Positions 32,311 to 41,172 of a DNA stretch of 64,000 bases are shown one piece after another. The stretch is from Actinomadura mexicana. GTDB taxonomy: Bacteria > Actinomycetota > Actinomycetes > Streptosporangiales > Streptosporangiaceae. The DNA lies in assembly GCF_900188105.1 (NCBI RefSeq), contig NZ_FZNP01000019.1, positions 62,001-126,000 on the forward strand, written 5' to 3'. Position 1 is the stretch's first letter. Every line of letters starts with the position of its first letter. The notes under the pieces are model-generated. The model saw only the letters and a program-made list of their open reading frames with translations, searched no databases and was not told the DNA's origin. The position numbers were made by a program, and so were the translations under genes.

Positions 32311-33294
32311 TCAGTCCGCCGTCCGGTAGAGCTCCGCGAGCCGGGCGGCGTTGCCCGCCATCCGCGCCCGCAGCTCCGGCGGGGCGAGGACCTCGACCTC
32401 GGGCCCGAGGCGCATCAGCTCGGACGCCGCGACCGCCGCCGACTCCACCGGCAGCATGGTCACCACCCACCCCCGCTCGTCGGGCTCGCCGGCGGCCGCG
32501 GCCGCCTGCCGGGCCGCGTACGGCTCGACGGCGTACCGCAGGATCCGCATGCCGGTGGGGGACAGGCGCACCGTGGCCTCCTCGCGCAGCACCGACCGCA
32601 CGAAGGCGGCGGCCTGCCCGCGCCAGTGCCCGGCGAGGTCGAAGTCCTCGTCGCGCTGGAAGAACTCCCCGGTGGGGCGGACGGCGGCGACGCGGTCCAC
32701 CCGGTAGGTGCGGTGCCCGCCGCCGGTCCGTGCGACCAGGTACCAGACGCCGTTCTTGAGGACGAGCCCGTACGGCTCGGCCGTCCGGGTGACCTCGGAG
32801 TCCTTGCGGCGGTAGCGCAGCTCCACGGTCTCGTCGTCCCACACGGCGCGGGCGAGGTCGCGCAGCAGCGGCGGCGGTCCGCTCTCGCCGAACCAGCCGG
32901 GCGCGTCCAGGTGGAAGCGCTGGTTCGCGCGGGCGGGCGCGTCGCGCAGCGCCCTCGGCAGCGCGGCGAGGACCTTCAGCTCGGCGGCCGCGAGCGCGTC
33001 GGCGCGTCCCATGTCCCCGGCGGGGCCGGGCAGCCCGGACAGGAACAGCGCCTCGGCCTCCTCGCGGGTGAGCCCGGTGAGCCGCGTCCGGTAGCCGCCG
33101 ACCAGCCGGTACCCGCCGCCCCGCCCCTGGTCGGCGTAGACCGGCACCCCGGCCGCCGACAGCGCGTCCATGTCCCGGTAGACGGTGCGCTCGGACACCT
33201 CCAGCTCGCGCGCCAGTTCGGCGGCGGTCATCGTCTCCCGCGACTGCAGGAGGAGCACGGTGGAGATCAGGCGGGCGGCGCGCACGGTGACCAT
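32311..33294 (-). CDS. WYL-domain transcriptional regulator (YafY-like)
   Basis: 327 residues. The HTH_11 domain is ARLISTVLLLQSRETMTAAELARELEVSERTVYRDMDALSAAGVPVYADQGRGGGYRLV. The later WYL domain covers ETVELRYRRKDSEVTRTAEPYGLVLKNGVWYLVART, and a C-terminal WCX-like segment follows. Such regulators sense nucleic acid or small ligands; many control defence or metabolic genes, and none of the former are seen here. It is divergent from the adenosine deaminase with a 90-base shared promoter gap. I chose ATG 33294 because it begins the helix-turn-helix. Confidence 0.88.
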   Translation of the reverse strand: MVTVRAARLISTVLLLQSRETMTAAELARELEVSERTVYRDMDALSAAGVPVYADQGRGGGYRLVGGYRTRLTGLTREEAEALFLSGLPGPAGDMGRADALAAAELKVLAALPRALRDAPARANQRFHLDAPGWFGESGPPPLLRDLARAVWDDETVELRYRRKDSEVTRTAEPYGLVLKNGVWYLVARTGGGHRTYRVDRVAAVRPTGEFFQRDEDFDLAGHWRGQAAAFVRSVLREEATVRLSPTGMRILRYAVEPYAARQAAAAAGEPDERGWVVTMLPVESAAVAASELMRLGPEVEVLAPPELRARMAGNAARLAELYRTAD

Positions 33295-33384
33295 CCTGCC
33301 GAACGGGAGGGTTCCTGACAATTTCGTGGGAGGTTCGCCGCATTCGCCTGTGCCGGCAGGTCGGGTGGCTGCTAATTTCGCGGC

Positions 33385-34410
33385 GTGCCTACCGACGACA
33401 GCAGCATCGCGGCGTTCATCGACGCCCTCCCGAAGGTCGAGCTCCACGTCCACCTCGTGGGCTCCGCCTCCGTCCCGACCGTCCTCGAACTCGCCCGCCG
33501 CCACCCGGACGGGGCCGTCCCCGTCGACGAGCGCGAGCTGCGCGCCTTCTACGAGTTCCGCGACTTCCCGCACTTCGCCGAGGTGTACGAGTCGGTGTCC
33601 GGCCTCGTCCGGACGCCGGAGGACGTCGGCACGCTCGTCTCCGGCATCGCCCGCGACCTCGCCGCGCAGAACGTCCGGTACGTCGAGCTGACCGTCACGC
33701 CGTACACCCACCAGCGGGCCGGGATGCCGATGCCCGCGGTGACCGAGGCGCTCGACCTCGCCGCCCGCGAGGCCCGCGACCGGCTCGGCGTCCGCCTCTC
33801 CTACATCTTCGACATCCCCGGCGAGTTCGGCGCCGAGGGCGCCCGCGGCACCCTCGACCACGCGCTGCACCACCCGCCGGAGACGCTCGTCGGTTTCGGG
33901 ATCGGCGGCATCGAGCAGTGCCGCGCGCCGTTCCGGGACGCGTTCCGCGACGCGTTCGCCGCCGCCCGCGCCGCCGGGCTGCGCAGCGTCCCGCACGCGG
34001 GAGAGATGACCGGCCCGGAGACGATCTGGGAGGCCATCGAGGGCCTCGGCGCCGAGCGCATCGGCCACGGCACCAACTGCCTGGACGACCCGCGCCTCGT
34101 CGCCCACCTGCGCGAGACGCAGCTGCCGCTGGAGGTGTGCCCGACCTCCAACGTCTGCACCGGCCAGGTCGCGGGCCTCGCCGCCCACCCCCTGCCGCGG
34201 ATGCTGGAGGAGGGGCTGTTCGTCACCCTGAACAGCGACGACCCGCCGATGTTCAACACGACCCTCACCGGTGAGTACCGCGTCGCCGCCGAGGTGTTCG
34301 GGCTCGGCCGCGCCGAGCTGGCCTCCCTGGCCCGCAACGCCGTGACGGCCTCGTCGCTGGACGAGGAGGGACGCAAGGCGATCCTCGCCGACATCGACGC
34401 GCTGGGCTGA
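33385..34410 (+). CDS. add: Adenosine deaminase-family hydrolase
   Basis: 341 residues of the metal-dependent adenosine/AMP deaminase family. KVELHVHLVGS gives the zinc ligands (about H21, H23), VPHAGEMTGPETIW the catalytic H204 and E207, IGHGTN the next histidine and LNSDDPPMF the paired aspartates. It should convert adenosine (or a related aminopurine) to inosine. Family members acting on adenine or on futalosine intermediates differ little in these motifs, and the second H-x-H residue is followed by V where most ADAs have D or E, so adenosine is probable rather than fixed. The start is GTG 33385; TAATTT six bases upstream suggests a leaderless transcript. Confidence 0.85.
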   Translation: MPTDDSSIAAFIDALPKVELHVHLVGSASVPTVLELARRHPDGAVPVDERELRAFYEFRDFPHFAEVYESVSGLVRTPEDVGTLVSGIARDLAAQNVRYVELTVTPYTHQRAGMPMPAVTEALDLAAREARDRLGVRLSYIFDIPGEFGAEGARGTLDHALHHPPETLVGFGIGGIEQCRAPFRDAFRDAFAAARAAGLRSVPHAGEMTGPETIWEAIEGLGAERIGHGTNCLDDPRLVAHLRETQLPLEVCPTSNVCTGQVAGLAAHPLPRMLEEGLFVTLNSDDPPMFNTTLTGEYRVAAEVFGLGRAELASLARNAVTASSLDEEGRKAILADIDALG

Positions 34411-34419
34411 GCCGGACGG

Positions 34420-35673
34420 TCAGCCCCAGGCCATGCGCCGCCACGGGCTGCCCGGGTCCTCGGCGAGGACGCGGTGGCCGGTGAGGGAGCGTTCGTACCA
34501 TTCGCCGAACTCGCCCTCGTCGAACCGCAGCATCCGGCCGAGGACGTACCCGGCCGAGAACCCGTGCCACGAGGCGTACACCTGGTGGGCCCGGTGCCCC
34601 GCCGTGAGGACGCACTTCTCGGCCTCCTCGGCGTCGCAGTACCCGGCGTTCAGGCCCCAGCGGGCCATGTTCACCGCGCGCCCGAAGTCGTAGCCGTAGA
34701 CGCTCTCGACCCGGCCGTCGGGCGGGAGCAGGCCGTCCGCCCGGAACCGCGCCTCGTAGCGCAGGACCGCCTCGGACAGCTCCACGACCTCCCGGACGGT
34801 CTGCTCGGAGATGTCGCGCTCGCCGCACCAGGCGACGATCGCGTCCTGCCAGGCCCGCCTGTCGGTGCCCCTGCCGCGCCGGTCGAGCACCATCTGGATC
34901 GCCGGGTCGCTGTTGCGGGCGTCGAGTAGCGCGTCCACCTGCTCGCGCCAGCCCCCGGAGTCGGTGATGCCCCAGTCGCGCTCCAGCAGCACCCGGTCGT
35001 CGCGGGTGCTCTCGTGGTCGGTGAGCCTGTTCCAGGCGACGCCGTTCCCGACGGCCAGATGGGCGCCGACGGCGAGGGCCGCTGCGAGCCGTCCCCACGC
35101 GGCGCTGCCGGGGTCGGTGACGAGGATGTCGTGGTCGCGGTCGGGGCGCCGCTCGGCCTCCGCGAGCAGCTCGGCGACCTGCCGGTACGCCTCGCCGCCG
35201 GGCGGCATCTGCGCCACCAGCTCGCGCAGCGGCCGCAGCGCGCCGCGCGGGCCCGCGTCCTGCAGGATCAGCCGCGCGGCGTGCACGCCCGCGGAGCCGG
35301 CGCGCTTGGGATCCCGCAGCGACCCGAACCCCGACATCGCGGCCCAGGCGCGCCGTGCGGCCTCACCCGTCCGGCCCGCGGCGGCCAGGACGTGCGCCGC
35401 CTGGGCGTCCAGCCCCGCCCGGACCCCGGCCGGCATCGAGGCGGCCGCCCGGTCGAGGACGTCGAGGACGCGCTGCGCCTCGCCGGTCCTCCCCGCGGCG
35501 GCGAGCGCCCGCGCGTACCGCGCCCGCGCCGCCGCGGCCGACGCCCGGTCGCCGCGCGCCTCCATGGCCTCGGCGGCATCGGCGTAGGCGGCCGCGGCCT
35601 CCTCGGCCCGGCCCTGCCGCTCGTACTTCCGGGCGCGGTCGAGCACGGCGGCGGTATCGGTCTGTAGCGTCAT
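34420..35673 (-). CDS. DUF1266-domain protein with N-terminal TPR-like helices
   Basis: 417 residues from ATG 35673 after GGAGGGA. The first 180 residues are alanine-rich helical pairs (EAAAAYADAAEAMEARGDRASAAAARARYARAL and similar), like tetratricopeptide repeats. The C-terminal 220 residues are a DUF1266 domain (LLERDWGITDSGGWREQVDALLDAR, ending YVLGRMLRFDEGEFGEWY). DUF1266 proteins have no settled function. It is cytoplasmic by sequence and convergent with the deaminase gene, 9 bases apart. Confidence 0.82.
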   Translation of the reverse strand: MTLQTDTAAVLDRARKYERQGRAEEAAAAYADAAEAMEARGDRASAAAARARYARALAAAGRTGEAQRVLDVLDRAAASMPAGVRAGLDAQAAHVLAAAGRTGEAARRAWAAMSGFGSLRDPKRAGSAGVHAARLILQDAGPRGALRPLRELVAQMPPGGEAYRQVAELLAEAERRPDRDHDILVTDPGSAAWGRLAAALAVGAHLAVGNGVAWNRLTDHESTRDDRVLLERDWGITDSGGWREQVDALLDARNSDPAIQMVLDRRGRGTDRRAWQDAIVAWCGERDISEQTVREVVELSEAVLRYEARFRADGLLPPDGRVESVYGYDFGRAVNMARWGLNAGYCDAEEAEKCVLTAGHRAHQVYASWHGFSAGYVLGRMLRFDEGEFGEWYERSLTGHRVLAEDPGSPWRRMAWG

Positions 35674-35750
35674 CGATCCCTCCAGGCCACACCGTACCGC
35701 CCGCAAAGATCTCGTCACCCGTCCTCCCGCGAAGCCGTTTCGCTGGTGCC

Positions 35751-36269
35751 CTATTCTCCGGTGCGGCCGTCGATGGCTTCGCGCAGGAGGTCGGCGTGGC
35801 CGTTGTGGCGTGCGTATTCTTCGAGCATGTGGAGGTAGACCCAGCGCAGGGTCAGGTTGCGGGTTCTTCCTGGGAATTCCTCGCCCAGTGACCTGCCCAG
35901 TGTGACCTGCCGGGCCAGTTCGACTTCCCTGGTGTAGACGGCGAAGTCCTCTCGGGCTCCGGCAGCGTTGCCGAGGTCGAAGTCCCCGTCGGGATGCTCC
36001 TGCGAGCAGTACAGGTCACCCAGCGCGGCCTGCTTGTCGAAATTGCGGCGGAACCACCACCGCTCGTTCTCCGCAAGGTGCCGGACAAGGCCGAGCAACG
36101 TCAGGCTCGTGCTCGGCAGCGGCCTTGATGCGAGCTGTTCACCGGTCAACCCGCCGCACTTGAGCAGCAAGGTGGCGCGGTGGAAGTCCAGATACGCCTC
36201 CAGAGACGCACCCTCGTCGTCTCCGAAAGGGAAATCGCCGCGATTCACCGCGGGCGCAGTCCATGTCAT
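35751..36269 (-). CDS. DinB-family protein (DUF664/mycothiol-transferase-like)
   Basis: 172 residues, four-helix DinB bundle. The likely metal histidines are in LTLLGLVRHLAENERWWFRR and in the C-terminal YARHNGHADLLREAIDG. Actinobacterial members are often bacillithiol- or mycothiol-dependent S-transferases or remain uncharacterised. It starts at ATG 36269. Base composition is a little less GC-rich than its neighbours, which could reflect a different origin. Confidence 0.85.
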   Translation of the reverse strand: MTWTAPAVNRGDFPFGDDEGASLEAYLDFHRATLLLKCGGLTGEQLASRPLPSTSLTLLGLVRHLAENERWWFRRNFDKQAALGDLYCSQEHPDGDFDLGNAAGAREDFAVYTREVELARQVTLGRSLGEEFPGRTRNLTLRWVYLHMLEEYARHNGHADLLREAIDGRTGE

Positions 36270-36383
36270 GGGAGCGAATCCTTGCCGACGGGCACCCGGG
36301 AATCCACGGGATTACGCTTCCGCCGGTCAACTCCCACGGAGGGGGACACGTCACATCGGTACGTTCTTGACCAGGAGCCGCCG

Positions 36384-36869
36384 ATGTACTCACAGCCAGT
36401 TCCGCCACGCTCCCCCCGTCCGCCGGCGCCGCGCAGCGGCTTGACCGGCCCCGTTGTGGCGGTCATCGCCGGCGCGTGCCTGCTCTTCGGCGGACTCGGC
36501 GGATGCGCGGTCGGCATGGGGATCGGGAGCGCCGCGGGTCCGACCGCTCCGCCGTCTCCCGTGGCCTCCACCGGGAAGTTGGCGTCCGGTCGCGCGGCGC
36601 CTTCCAAGCCGGCGTCCTCCTCTCCGGCGCCGTCCCCGTCGACCGCCGTCCCGACGCGCCGGAGCGGCCCGACCAGCAGGCCCACCGTTCGCAAGGTCGA
36701 GCCGAAGCCGTCGGTGCACAGGACGCCCCGGCCGAGGCGGACCACTGCGCGCCCGCGGGCGCGCATCGTCCATCCGGGCGCGTTCTGCTCACCCGCCGGA
36801 GCGGCCGGCACCGCCAACGGCCGGGTCTACACCTGCAAGGGGCCCGGCCAGGCGCGGTGGCGCCGCTAG
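36384..36869 (+). CDS. Secreted or membrane-anchored Pro/Ser/Thr-rich protein
   Basis: 161 residues. A short proline-rich N-terminus precedes one hydrophobic segment (GPVVAVIAGACLLFGGLGGCAVGMGIGSAAG), then a long linker rich in Pro, Ser, Thr and Arg. The small C-terminal module FCSPAGAAGTANGRVYTCKGPGQARWRR has two cysteines and is a motif I have seen at the end of many short actinomycete exported proteins. GGAG precedes ATG 36384. Its final 81 bases overlap the end of the molybdopterin oxidoreductase on the other strand. Function is unknown. Confidence 0.7.
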   Translation: MYSQPVPPRSPRPPAPRSGLTGPVVAVIAGACLLFGGLGGCAVGMGIGSAAGPTAPPSPVASTGKLASGRAAPSKPASSSPAPSPSTAVPTRRSGPTSRPTVRKVEPKPSVHRTPRPRRTTARPRARIVHPGAFCSPAGAAGTANGRVYTCKGPGQARWRR

Positions 36870-38897
36870 GGCGGTGATCTCCACGCGGGTGTCGTGGAAG
36901 ACGGGGCCGCCGCCGAGGTCGGTGTCGCGCTCGTCGACCACGGCGTTGGCGTTGGAGCCGCCGGAGAGCTTGGCCCAGTGGCCCTTGGCGGTCGCCGCGA
37001 CGCCGGGACGGACCTCGTCGGTGATCTTCAGGACGGCCTCGAACGCGCCCCGGTCGTTGCCGACGGCGACCCGCTGCCCGTCGCTCAGGCCCCGCGCCTT
37101 CGCGTCGTCCTCGTGGAGGCGGACGGTGAGGCCGCCCGAGCGGCGCCGCAGCTCGGGGTTGTTGGCGAACTGGGTGTTGAGGAACTCGTGCGGCGCCGCC
37201 GAGACCAGGGCGAGCGGGTACTTCTCGGCCCGCTCCTCGTCGGCGACCTCACCGGGTGGGACGTATCCGGCCAGCCCGGCGGCGGAGCGGAACTCGAACC
37301 GTCCCGACGGGGTGGGGAAGCCGTCGGCGTACGGCAGGAACGGGTCCGGGACCGACATGCGCACGAACCCCTCCTTGCGGAGCCGGTCCAGCGTGACGCC
37401 CGCCATCCACGGGTGGTCCGACGCGAGCAGTTGTTCGGCGAGGCTCTCGTCGGAGTCGTAGAGGGCCGGCTCTTGCAGGCCCATCCGGCGCGCCAGGCGG
37501 CGGAAGGTCTCGGTCGTCGGCAGGCACTCCCCGGGCGGTGCCACCGCCGGCTCGTTCCAGGTGAGGTACAGGTGGCCGTAGCCCTCGTGCAGGTCGGTGT
37601 GCTCGTGCTGCGCCGTCGCGGGCAGCACGATGTCGGCGTAGTCCACGGTGTCGGTCGGGAACTGCTCCATGACCACGGTGAACAGGTCGTCGCGGGCCAG
37701 GCCCCGGCGCACCTTGTTCTGGTGCGGGGTGCTGCCCGCCGGGTTCGCCGCGATGACGAACAGGGCCTTGACCGGCGGTTCCCGGACGTCCAGCAGGCCC
37801 TCGCCGAGCCGGCTCATCGACAGCGTCCGCACCGGGCGGGGGCGCAGGTCGTCGCGCCACAGCGCGGCCTTGTCCAGCTTCACGTGGCCGGACGTGGAGA
37901 ACGCGACCCCGCCGCCGCGCCGTGCCCAGTCGCCGGTCACGGCGGGGATGGCGGCGATCATCCGCAGGGCGGCCCCGCCGCCGGAGTGCCGCTGGAGACC
38001 CTGCGTCGCGCGGATCGCGGTGGGGCGGGTGCGGGCGATGCGCTCGCCGAGCGCGACGATGCGGTCCGCCGGGACGCCGGTGATACGCGCGGCCCGGTCC
38101 GGCGGGTACTCGGCGATCCGGTCCCGGAACTCCTCCCATCCGAGCGTGCCGCGGGCCAGGAAGTCCGCGTCCTGCGCATCGAGGCCCACGATGACGTGGA
38201 GCAGGCCGAGCGCGAGGGCCCCGTCCGTTCCGGGCAGGGGCGCCAGGTGCTCGTCGGCCTGCCGCGCCGTCCGCGTCAGCACCGGGTCGATCGCCACCAG
38301 GTGCGCGCCCGCCCTCCGCGCGTCCTGCACGAACTTCCACACGTGATGGCCGCTGGTCAGGGGATTGGTGCCCCACAGCAGGACGAGCCGGGCGTGCGCG
38401 AGGTCCTCGGGGTCCATGCCCCCCGGTGAGCCGACCGCCTCGGCCATCCCGGCGCTGCCCGCCGCCGAGCAGATGTTCGCGTCATGGGCCGAGGCTCCGA
38501 GCACGTTGAAGAACCGGCGGCCGGAGTACCCTTCGAGGCCCTGCAGGTAGCCGAGCGTGCCCGTCCCCCAGTAGGGCCAGATCGCCTCGCCGCCGTGCTC
38601 CCGGGCGACGTCCTCCAGCCGCGCGGCGATCTCGCCGAGCGCCTCGTCCCAACCGATGCGCTCGAACCGGCCCTCGCCCTTGGCGCCCACCCGGCGCAGC
38701 GGGTACAGGATGCGGTCCGGCTGGGCGGCGCGCTCCAGCCACCGGTTCACCTTCGCGCACAGCGCCCCGCGCGTGTACGGGTGGTCGGGGTTGCCGCGCA
38801 GCCGGACCGCCGCCCCGTCCCGCACGGTGACCACCCACGAGCAGCCGTCGGGGCAGTCCAGCGGGCAGGCCCCGAGCACTGTCAGTTCCGATGGCAT
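36789..38897 (-). CDS. Molybdopterin-dependent oxidoreductase (formate dehydrogenase/BisC-like)
   Basis: 702 residues. A 4Fe-4S site is formed by CPLDCPDGC (C11, C15, C19) and GALC (C47). The molybdopterin domains follow (PYWGTGTLGYLQGLEGYSGRRFFN, LVLLWGTNPLTSGHH, ANPAGSTPHQNKVRRGL, TDTVDYADIVLPATAQHEHTDLHEGYGHLYL), ending with the dinucleotide-binding domain (VRLHEDDAKARGLSDGQRVAV). No Tat leader is present, so it works in the cytoplasm. No electron-transfer subunit is adjacent. It may oxidise or reduce a small molecule such as formate, thiosulfate-type or N-oxide substrates; the substrate cannot be told from sequence. Confidence 0.88.
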   Translation of the reverse strand: MPSELTVLGACPLDCPDGCSWVVTVRDGAAVRLRGNPDHPYTRGALCAKVNRWLERAAQPDRILYPLRRVGAKGEGRFERIGWDEALGEIAARLEDVAREHGGEAIWPYWGTGTLGYLQGLEGYSGRRFFNVLGASAHDANICSAAGSAGMAEAVGSPGGMDPEDLAHARLVLLWGTNPLTSGHHVWKFVQDARRAGAHLVAIDPVLTRTARQADEHLAPLPGTDGALALGLLHVIVGLDAQDADFLARGTLGWEEFRDRIAEYPPDRAARITGVPADRIVALGERIARTRPTAIRATQGLQRHSGGGAALRMIAAIPAVTGDWARRGGGVAFSTSGHVKLDKAALWRDDLRPRPVRTLSMSRLGEGLLDVREPPVKALFVIAANPAGSTPHQNKVRRGLARDDLFTVVMEQFPTDTVDYADIVLPATAQHEHTDLHEGYGHLYLTWNEPAVAPPGECLPTTETFRRLARRMGLQEPALYDSDESLAEQLLASDHPWMAGVTLDRLRKEGFVRMSVPDPFLPYADGFPTPSGRFEFRSAAGLAGYVPPGEVADEERAEKYPLALVSAAPHEFLNTQFANNPELRRRSGGLTVRLHEDDAKARGLSDGQRVAVGNDRGAFEAVLKITDEVRPGVAATAKGHWAKLSGGSNANAVVDERDTDLGGGPVFHDTRVEITALAAPPRLAGPLAGVDPAVGGAGRSGG

Positions 38898-39057
38898 AGA
38901 ACCTCCCCAGCTGGACGAACCTCTCCAGTGTGGGGCACGACACCATGAGCGTCATCCAGGACGTTCATTACCCCGAAGGCCGAGCCCCCGGGTCGCGGCC
39001 GGGGTGCCGGGGTGGTTTCCTAAGGGGCGACGGAAACGACCCGTAGGGGGAACGAGA

Positions 39058-39855
39058 GTGAAGAGCGTCGAGCCCGAGGTGTTCCTCGTTGCGCGGCCCG
39101 AACTGGACTACGACGAGGTCGCCCGGTACCTGCGGGACGTGGGCGGGGAGGGCTGGCTGGAGCGGCTCGACCGGGGCGAGCTCGACGACGAGCTGAACGA
39201 CCCGCAGAACCTCGCCGAGTTCGCGGGCCGGCTCTGCTACCGCTCCTGGGAGCCGGGCCTCAACCCCAATGTCACCAAGATCCGCACCGACTCGGGCCAG
39301 TACCTGGAGAACATCCTGCGCAGCCTGCACGGCTCGGTGCTGGAGCACGTCAGCTTCAGCTTCGTCCTGCACAACGTGAGCCGGGTGCTGACCCACGAGC
39401 TCGTCCGGCACCGCCCGGGCGTGGCCATCTCGCAGGAGTCGCTGCGGTTCGTCCGGCTGCAGGACATCCCGTTCTGGTTCCCGGAGTGGGCCCGCGAGGA
39501 CCCCGAGCTGATGAAGCGCGCCACCGCCATGCTGGAGCAGATGGAGGAGTTCCAGGGGTGGATGGCCGACCACTTCGGTCTGGACGACGAGGGCGTGCCG
39601 TTCAAGGAGAAGAAGCACAAGACCTCGTTCATGCGCCGCTTCGCCCCCGAGGGCGTCGGCACCGGCCTGGTCTGGACGGCCAACGTCCGCACCCTGCGCC
39701 ACACCCTGGAGAACCGCACCGCGCCCGGCGCCGAGGAGGAGATCCGGCTGCTCTTCAGCAAGATCGGCGAGGTGATGCGGGCGGAGGCCCCGGACCTGTT
39801 CGGCGACTACGTCGTCGAGGACGGCTCCTGGGTGCCGCGGTGGCGCAAGGTCTGA
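39058..39855 (+). CDS. thyX: Flavin-dependent thymidylate synthase ThyX
   Basis: 265 residues. The ThyX motif is present as RHRPGVAISQESLR (from about R117). It makes dTMP from dUMP with methylene-THF as carbon source and NADPH through FAD. GTG 39058 follows GGGGGAA. The segment FPEWAREDPELMKRATAMLEQ and the C-terminal RTAPGAEEEIRLLFSKIGEVM are typical of actinobacterial ThyX. The usual neighbour dapB or dapA is not in view. Confidence 0.95.
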   Translation: MKSVEPEVFLVARPELDYDEVARYLRDVGGEGWLERLDRGELDDELNDPQNLAEFAGRLCYRSWEPGLNPNVTKIRTDSGQYLENILRSLHGSVLEHVSFSFVLHNVSRVLTHELVRHRPGVAISQESLRFVRLQDIPFWFPEWAREDPELMKRATAMLEQMEEFQGWMADHFGLDDEGVPFKEKKHKTSFMRRFAPEGVGTGLVWTANVRTLRHTLENRTAPGAEEEIRLLFSKIGEVMRAEAPDLFGDYVVEDGSWVPRWRKV

Positions 39856-39912
39856 TCCCGCGCCACCTTGGGCCTGGGCGCACCCGGTCCGACTGGGGAA
39901 TAGTTGGACGCT

Positions 39913-40635
39913 ATGTCTGACATCTCCATTCCGGTGGGCGCCCGCGAGCTGCCGGGCTACCTCGCCGTCCCCGAGGGGGAGGGCCCCTGGCCGGGCGTCG
40001 TGATCGTGTTCGAGGCGATGGGCGCGAACGACGACATGCGCGCCCAGGCCGACCGGTTCGCCGCCCACGGGTACCTCGCCGTCCTGCCCGACCTCTACGA
40101 CGGGGCGCCCTGGGTGCGCTGCGTCGCCAAGGCGATGCGCGACATGCGCGCCCAGCGCGGGCCGACCTACGACCACATCGAGGCGGCCCGCGCATGGCTC
40201 GCCGGCCGGGACGACTGCGCCGGCGGTGTCGGGGTGTGCGGGTTCTGCATGGGCGGCGGGTTCGCGCTGGTCGCGGCGGCGAAGTACGACTTCCAGGCCG
40301 CCGCGGCCAACTACGGGATCCTGCCCCGCCGGCCGGAGGAGTCCCTGCGGGGCGCGTGCCCGATCGTCGGCAGTTACGGCGCCGCCGACCCGTCGCTGCG
40401 GGGGGCGGCCGGCAAGCTGGAGCGCGCCCTCACGGCGGCCGGCGTGCCGCATGACGTGAAGGAGTACCCGGGGACCGGGCACGGGTTCCTCACCGGCCTC
40501 ACGCCGCCGCCCCCGCTCGGCCCGATCGCGAGGATCGTCATGGGGTTCGGGAAGGGCCGCGAGCACGCCCCGGACGGCTGGGAGCGCATCCTCGCGTTCT
40601 TTGCCGAGCACCTCGCTGAAAGATCTACAACGTAA
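39913..40635 (+). CDS. Dienelactone hydrolase-family protein
   Basis: 240 residues, alpha/beta-hydrolase of the carboxymethylenebutenolidase family. The nucleophile is a cysteine, GVCGFCMGGGF (C112), with the aspartate in YGAADPS and the histidine in GTGHGFLTG. Members hydrolyse dienelactone or other small esters and lactones. ATG 39913 was chosen; a TTG at 39904 would add three residues. It follows ThyX by 57 bases in the same direction and converges on the PaaI gene. Confidence 0.9.
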   Translation: MSDISIPVGARELPGYLAVPEGEGPWPGVVIVFEAMGANDDMRAQADRFAAHGYLAVLPDLYDGAPWVRCVAKAMRDMRAQRGPTYDHIEAARAWLAGRDDCAGGVGVCGFCMGGGFALVAAAKYDFQAAAANYGILPRRPEESLRGACPIVGSYGAADPSLRGAAGKLERALTAAGVPHDVKEYPGTGHGFLTGLTPPPPLGPIARIVMGFGKGREHAPDGWERILAFFAEHLAERSTT

Positions 40636-40653
40636 AGCCGCCGGCCGGCGGGA

Positions 40654-41058
40654 TCAGGGGCGGAGCACGGCCTGGGTCTGGGTCACCTGGGCGACACGCC
40701 GCCCGGTCGCGTCGAAGAGGTCGGTCTGGACGACGATCGAGGTCCGACCGGTGTGCAGCGGACGGGAGACGCCCCGGACGCGCCCCTCCCTGACCCCGCG
40801 GAAGAAGTTGGTCTTGGACTCCAGCGTCGAGGTGGAGGTGTCCGGCGGGAGGTTGAGGAACGCGCACGCCGCGCCGAGCGTGTCGGCCAGGGCCATGAGC
40901 GCGCCGCCGTGCATGAGGCCGCCGGCGGTGCAGCGGTCGGGGGCCCATTCCAGGTGGCCGGCGACCTCCTCGGGGCCCGCGGCGTCGATCTCCATGCCGA
41001 GCGCGCGGGCGAACGGCATGGCGTCGGTCAGCTGGCCGGGGGTGAGCTCGGTCGTCAT
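40654..41058 (-). CDS. PaaI/YbgC-type hotdog thioesterase
   Basis: 134 residues of the hotdog fold, with the PaaI signature TAGGLMHGGALMALADTLGAACAFLNLPP. The HGG and the following aspartate region hold the active site. It would hydrolyse acyl- or aryl-CoA thioesters in the cytoplasm. ATG 41058 follows GGAGGC (read as taggaggc on the minus strand). It is divergent from the XRE regulator. Confidence 0.88.
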   Translation of the reverse strand: MTTELTPGQLTDAMPFARALGMEIDAAGPEEVAGHLEWAPDRCTAGGLMHGGALMALADTLGAACAFLNLPPDTSTSTLESKTNFFRGVREGRVRGVSRPLHTGRTSIVVQTDLFDATGRRVAQVTQTQAVLRP

Positions 41059-41172
41059 GGGGCCTCCTAAGACGGGGGGTGGTCGGCTCCCACCCTGGCC
41101 GCCGCGGCCTCACGGCGTCCATTACCCCGCACGTAATCGTGGGCTTGACCTGGAAGCCGCTACCGTCGTTGC

